A stretch of DNA of 37,189 nucleotides from an uncultured Desulfobulbaceae bacterium (GTDB taxonomy: Bacteria; Desulfobacterota; Desulfobulbia; Desulfobulbales; Desulfobulbaceae): positions 1 through 37,189 of the forward strand of contig CALZIH010000001.1 in assembly GCA_945787305.1 (NCBI GenBank). Reading direction: 5' to 3'. Shown one piece after another: positions 35,568-37,189 of this stretch. Within the stretch, counting starts at the first letter, position 1, and each line of letters begins with the position of its first letter. Below the pieces are notes generated by a model, which saw only the letters and a list, made by a program, of their open reading frames with translations, was not told where the DNA came from and did not search any database. Position numbers and translations under genes: made by a program.

Positions 35568-36389
35568 GTGAATCCGCTTGAACTTATTGCCCTGACCCCT
35601 AAGAGCAACTGCGGAAAGTGTGGGCACCCGACCTGCCTGGCCTTCGCCGTTGCCGTGACCAAAGGAGGAGCGGCGGCAACCGGCTGTCCCTTCCTTGATG
35701 TAACAGCGTTGCCCGCCGGAATTGGTGGAGGAAGTGAAGAAGGTGGCCTGCCGGCAGTGGAGCGTGGGCAGGATGAACGAGACATGGCCCTGGTGGCCCA
35801 CCTGAAATCCAAAGTCAGAGATCTGGATTTTCAGAAGTTGGCGGCAAGGCTTGGTGCCCAGTGGTCACCTGATGAGCCTGATTGTTTGCGCTTTCATTAC
35901 CTTGGGCGCCGGGTAGTGATGGGGTGTGATCAACTGGTCGTCGATGGCCGACAGCTTGTAGACCCCAGGGATCAGATTTTACTCTATAACTATGTTTCCT
36001 TTGGTGGTGGTCAGGTGCCTGATGGTACTTGGGTAGGTATGGAAAGTCTGCCTAATTCCATTTCAAAAATTCGCACACTGGCCACCTATTGTGAGCAGCG
36101 GATTGCAGAGCGCTTCTCCGGTCGTGGTGGACGACTGCAGGAACTCTGTCGGCTGACTGGGGGAGAGCAAGGTCCAACCGATCAAAGTGCTGATACCGGT
36201 ATGATCATACCGGTATTGCCCTATGTACCGTTGTATCTTCTTTTCTGGGACCATGAGCCGGAAGACGGGTTTGAGGCAAAGGTAAAGGTATTGTTTGACC
36301 ACAATGTTATGGATTTTTTAGACCTAGAATCGTTGGTTTTTGCTGCCGAGCGGCTGGCTGATCGGTTGGCGGAGTTGGACCAGGAATGA
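35568..36389 (+). CDS. Fe-S motif protein with DUF3786 domain
   Basis: The 273-aa protein has an N-terminal four-cysteine motif C15-x2-C18-x4-C23-x16-C40, as in the iron-sulfur domain of corrinoid Fe-S proteins and related redox proteins, which predicts a [4Fe-4S] cluster. The rest (about 80-265) resembles DUF3786, with DCLRFHYLGRRVVM and the conserved LYNYVSFGGG. The domain is of unknown function and found mostly in anaerobes. The GTG at 35568 has no strong ribosome site. Its stop overlaps the next start as ATGA, so it is translationally coupled to the heptose kinase gene. Confidence 0.85.
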   Translation: MNPLELIALTPKSNCGKCGHPTCLAFAVAVTKGGAAATGCPFLDVTALPAGIGGGSEEGGLPAVERGQDERDMALVAHLKSKVRDLDFQKLAARLGAQWSPDEPDCLRFHYLGRRVVMGCDQLVVDGRQLVDPRDQILLYNYVSFGGGQVPDGTWVGMESLPNSISKIRTLATYCEQRIAERFSGRGGRLQELCRLTGGEQGPTDQSADTGMIIPVLPYVPLYLLFWDHEPEDGFEAKVKVLFDHNVMDFLDLESLVFAAERLADRLAELDQE

Positions 36390-37189
36390 ACAGAGAAAAA
36401 TTATTACAGGCTGTAGCTCGTTTTCAGGATACCAAAATATTGGTCATTGGCGATGTTATTGTCGACCATTTTGTCTGGGGAAGTGTTTCCAGAATCTCTC
36501 CTGAGGCACCTGTGCCGGTAGTGAATGTCCGTAGAGAGGAGTTGCTTCTCGGTGGCAGTGCGAATGTCTTACGCAACATCGTCTCCCTTGGTGGCAGCGG
36601 TGGCCTCTGTGGTCTGATTGGTGCAGACACTATGGGAAAAGAGTTACTGCGTCTGATGGAGGACTTACCAGCCTCTGCATCCGGATTGGTTGAAGGAATG
36701 CGGCCAACAACAGTAAAAACACGGGTCGTTGCCCAGGGGCAACAGGTCGTTCGTTTTGATAGGGAAAAAATCGGTCCACCAACGGCAAAATCGCTTGATA
36801 AACTCGAGGGATATCTTGAGAAACACCTTGCTGATTATGATGCGGTCATCGTTTCTGATTATGCCAAGGGAGTGGTCAATGAACAGCTGATGATCCGCCT
36901 GCATCAACTGCTGGCGGAAATACGTTTACGGGATAACTGCCCCTTGCCCCTGATTGTTGACCCCAAGCCGGAAAATCTACATCGGTTTATTGGGGCAACG
37001 ATTATAACCCCAAACCATCACGAAGTTGAAAAAATGAGCGGTATGGCGGTCACCGACGACCAGAGCCTGCTGGCTGCGGCCCGCCAGATCAGTGCAGATA
37101 TAGATTGCCGGGCGGTTCTTGTTACTCGAGGTTAGGCTGGAATGGCCCTTTTGCGTGTAGACTATACCCTGGTGACCATCCCGACAATG
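36386..37189 (+). pseudogene. hldE: Heptose 7-phosphate kinase (RfaE1/HldE N-terminal type), interrupted by an in-frame TAG; partial at window edge
   Basis: The PfkB-family kinase phosphorylates D-glycero-D-manno-heptose 7-phosphate in the ADP-heptose pathway for lipopolysaccharide core. Seen are VIGDVIVDHFVWGSVSRISP, GGSANVLRNIVSLGG, VSDYAKGV and VDPKPEN. After residue 249 (VTRG) the frame hits TAG at 37133-37135. The same frame then continues with AGMALLRVDYTLVTIPTM to the window end, exactly the expected family sequence after VTRGE. A single base change (GAG to TAG) thus explains the stop, with no frameshift. The catalytic GAGD motif lies after the stop, outside the window, so a product ending here would be dead. 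The start ATG overlaps the upstream stop. Whether a nucleotidyltransferase domain follows is not visible. Confidence 0.85.

Noticed and set aside
37133-37135. Pyrrolysine insertion at the TAG
   Set aside because: Pyrrolysine is known in methylamine-type enzymes, not in heptose kinase, and nothing in the window shows pyl genes. A mutation or error is simpler.

Overview
The window is a stretch of chromosome from a Gram-negative bacterium. It carries Pal, Skp, an MltD-type transglycosylase, lipoproteins and an ADP-heptose pathway kinase. RNase Y next to zapB/zapA, a DUF3786 protein, a large set of c-di-GMP and two-component proteins, and the general look of the proteins suggest a Desulfobacterota member, probably near the Desulfobulbales. 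This placement is by recognition, not by a search. No tRNA, rRNA, insertion sequence, phage gene or CRISPR array was seen.

Layout. (1) 1-5390, + strand: accessory genes for cbb3-type cytochrome oxidase: ccoG, ccoH/fixH, ccoI, ccoS (56 aa) and a TauE/SafE-like membrane protein. The oxidase structural genes presumably lie to the left. (2) 5590-13058, - strand: a broken double-Cache chemoreceptor with a CZB domain, an HD-GYP response regulator, a DUF1566 lipoprotein and a HAMP-GAF-GGDEF diguanylate cyclase. (3) 13707-22373, - strand: a compact run transcribed right to left as lytic transglycosylase, MoaE-like protein, HDOD protein, hybrid histidine kinase, YihY/BrkB membrane protein, ParB-like protein with an unusual N-terminal half, and a Sel1-repeat protein. 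(4) 22698-27925, + strand: Nudix hydrolase, zapB, zapA, rny (RNase Y) and tyrS, with two candidate structured RNAs in the gaps. (5) 28175-33893: a Fur/PerR-type repressor (-), a tRNA-dihydrouridine synthase (+), a cysteine-rich radical SAM protein, a small hypothetical protein and an alpha-glucan phosphorylase (all -). (6) 34161-37189, + strand: pal, skp, a Fe-S/DUF3786 protein and the start of an rfaE/hldE-type heptose kinase, which is interrupted by an in-frame amber codon.

How they fit together. Region 1 assembles and copper-loads a high-affinity oxidase. Regions 2 and 3 form a signalling neighbourhood that makes c-di-GMP (GGEEF with an I-site), degrades it (HD-GYP), and includes phosphorelay and HDOD proteins. 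The last part of region 3 (HDOD, kinase, YihY, ParB-like, Sel1) has gaps or overlaps of a few bases between the first four genes and is the best candidate for a little-described functional unit.

Non-coding oddities. There is a three-copy dispersed hairpin repeat, with one copy before ccoG, one before ccoI and one after the Sel1 gene. A perfect 40-bp palindrome lies over the start of the Sel1 gene. An intrinsic terminator ends directly against the ccoG start codon. A nested long-range pairing upstream of zapB and a second fold after zapA look like small RNAs. Two genes (chemoreceptor, heptose kinase) are interrupted, which could be real decay or sequence error.
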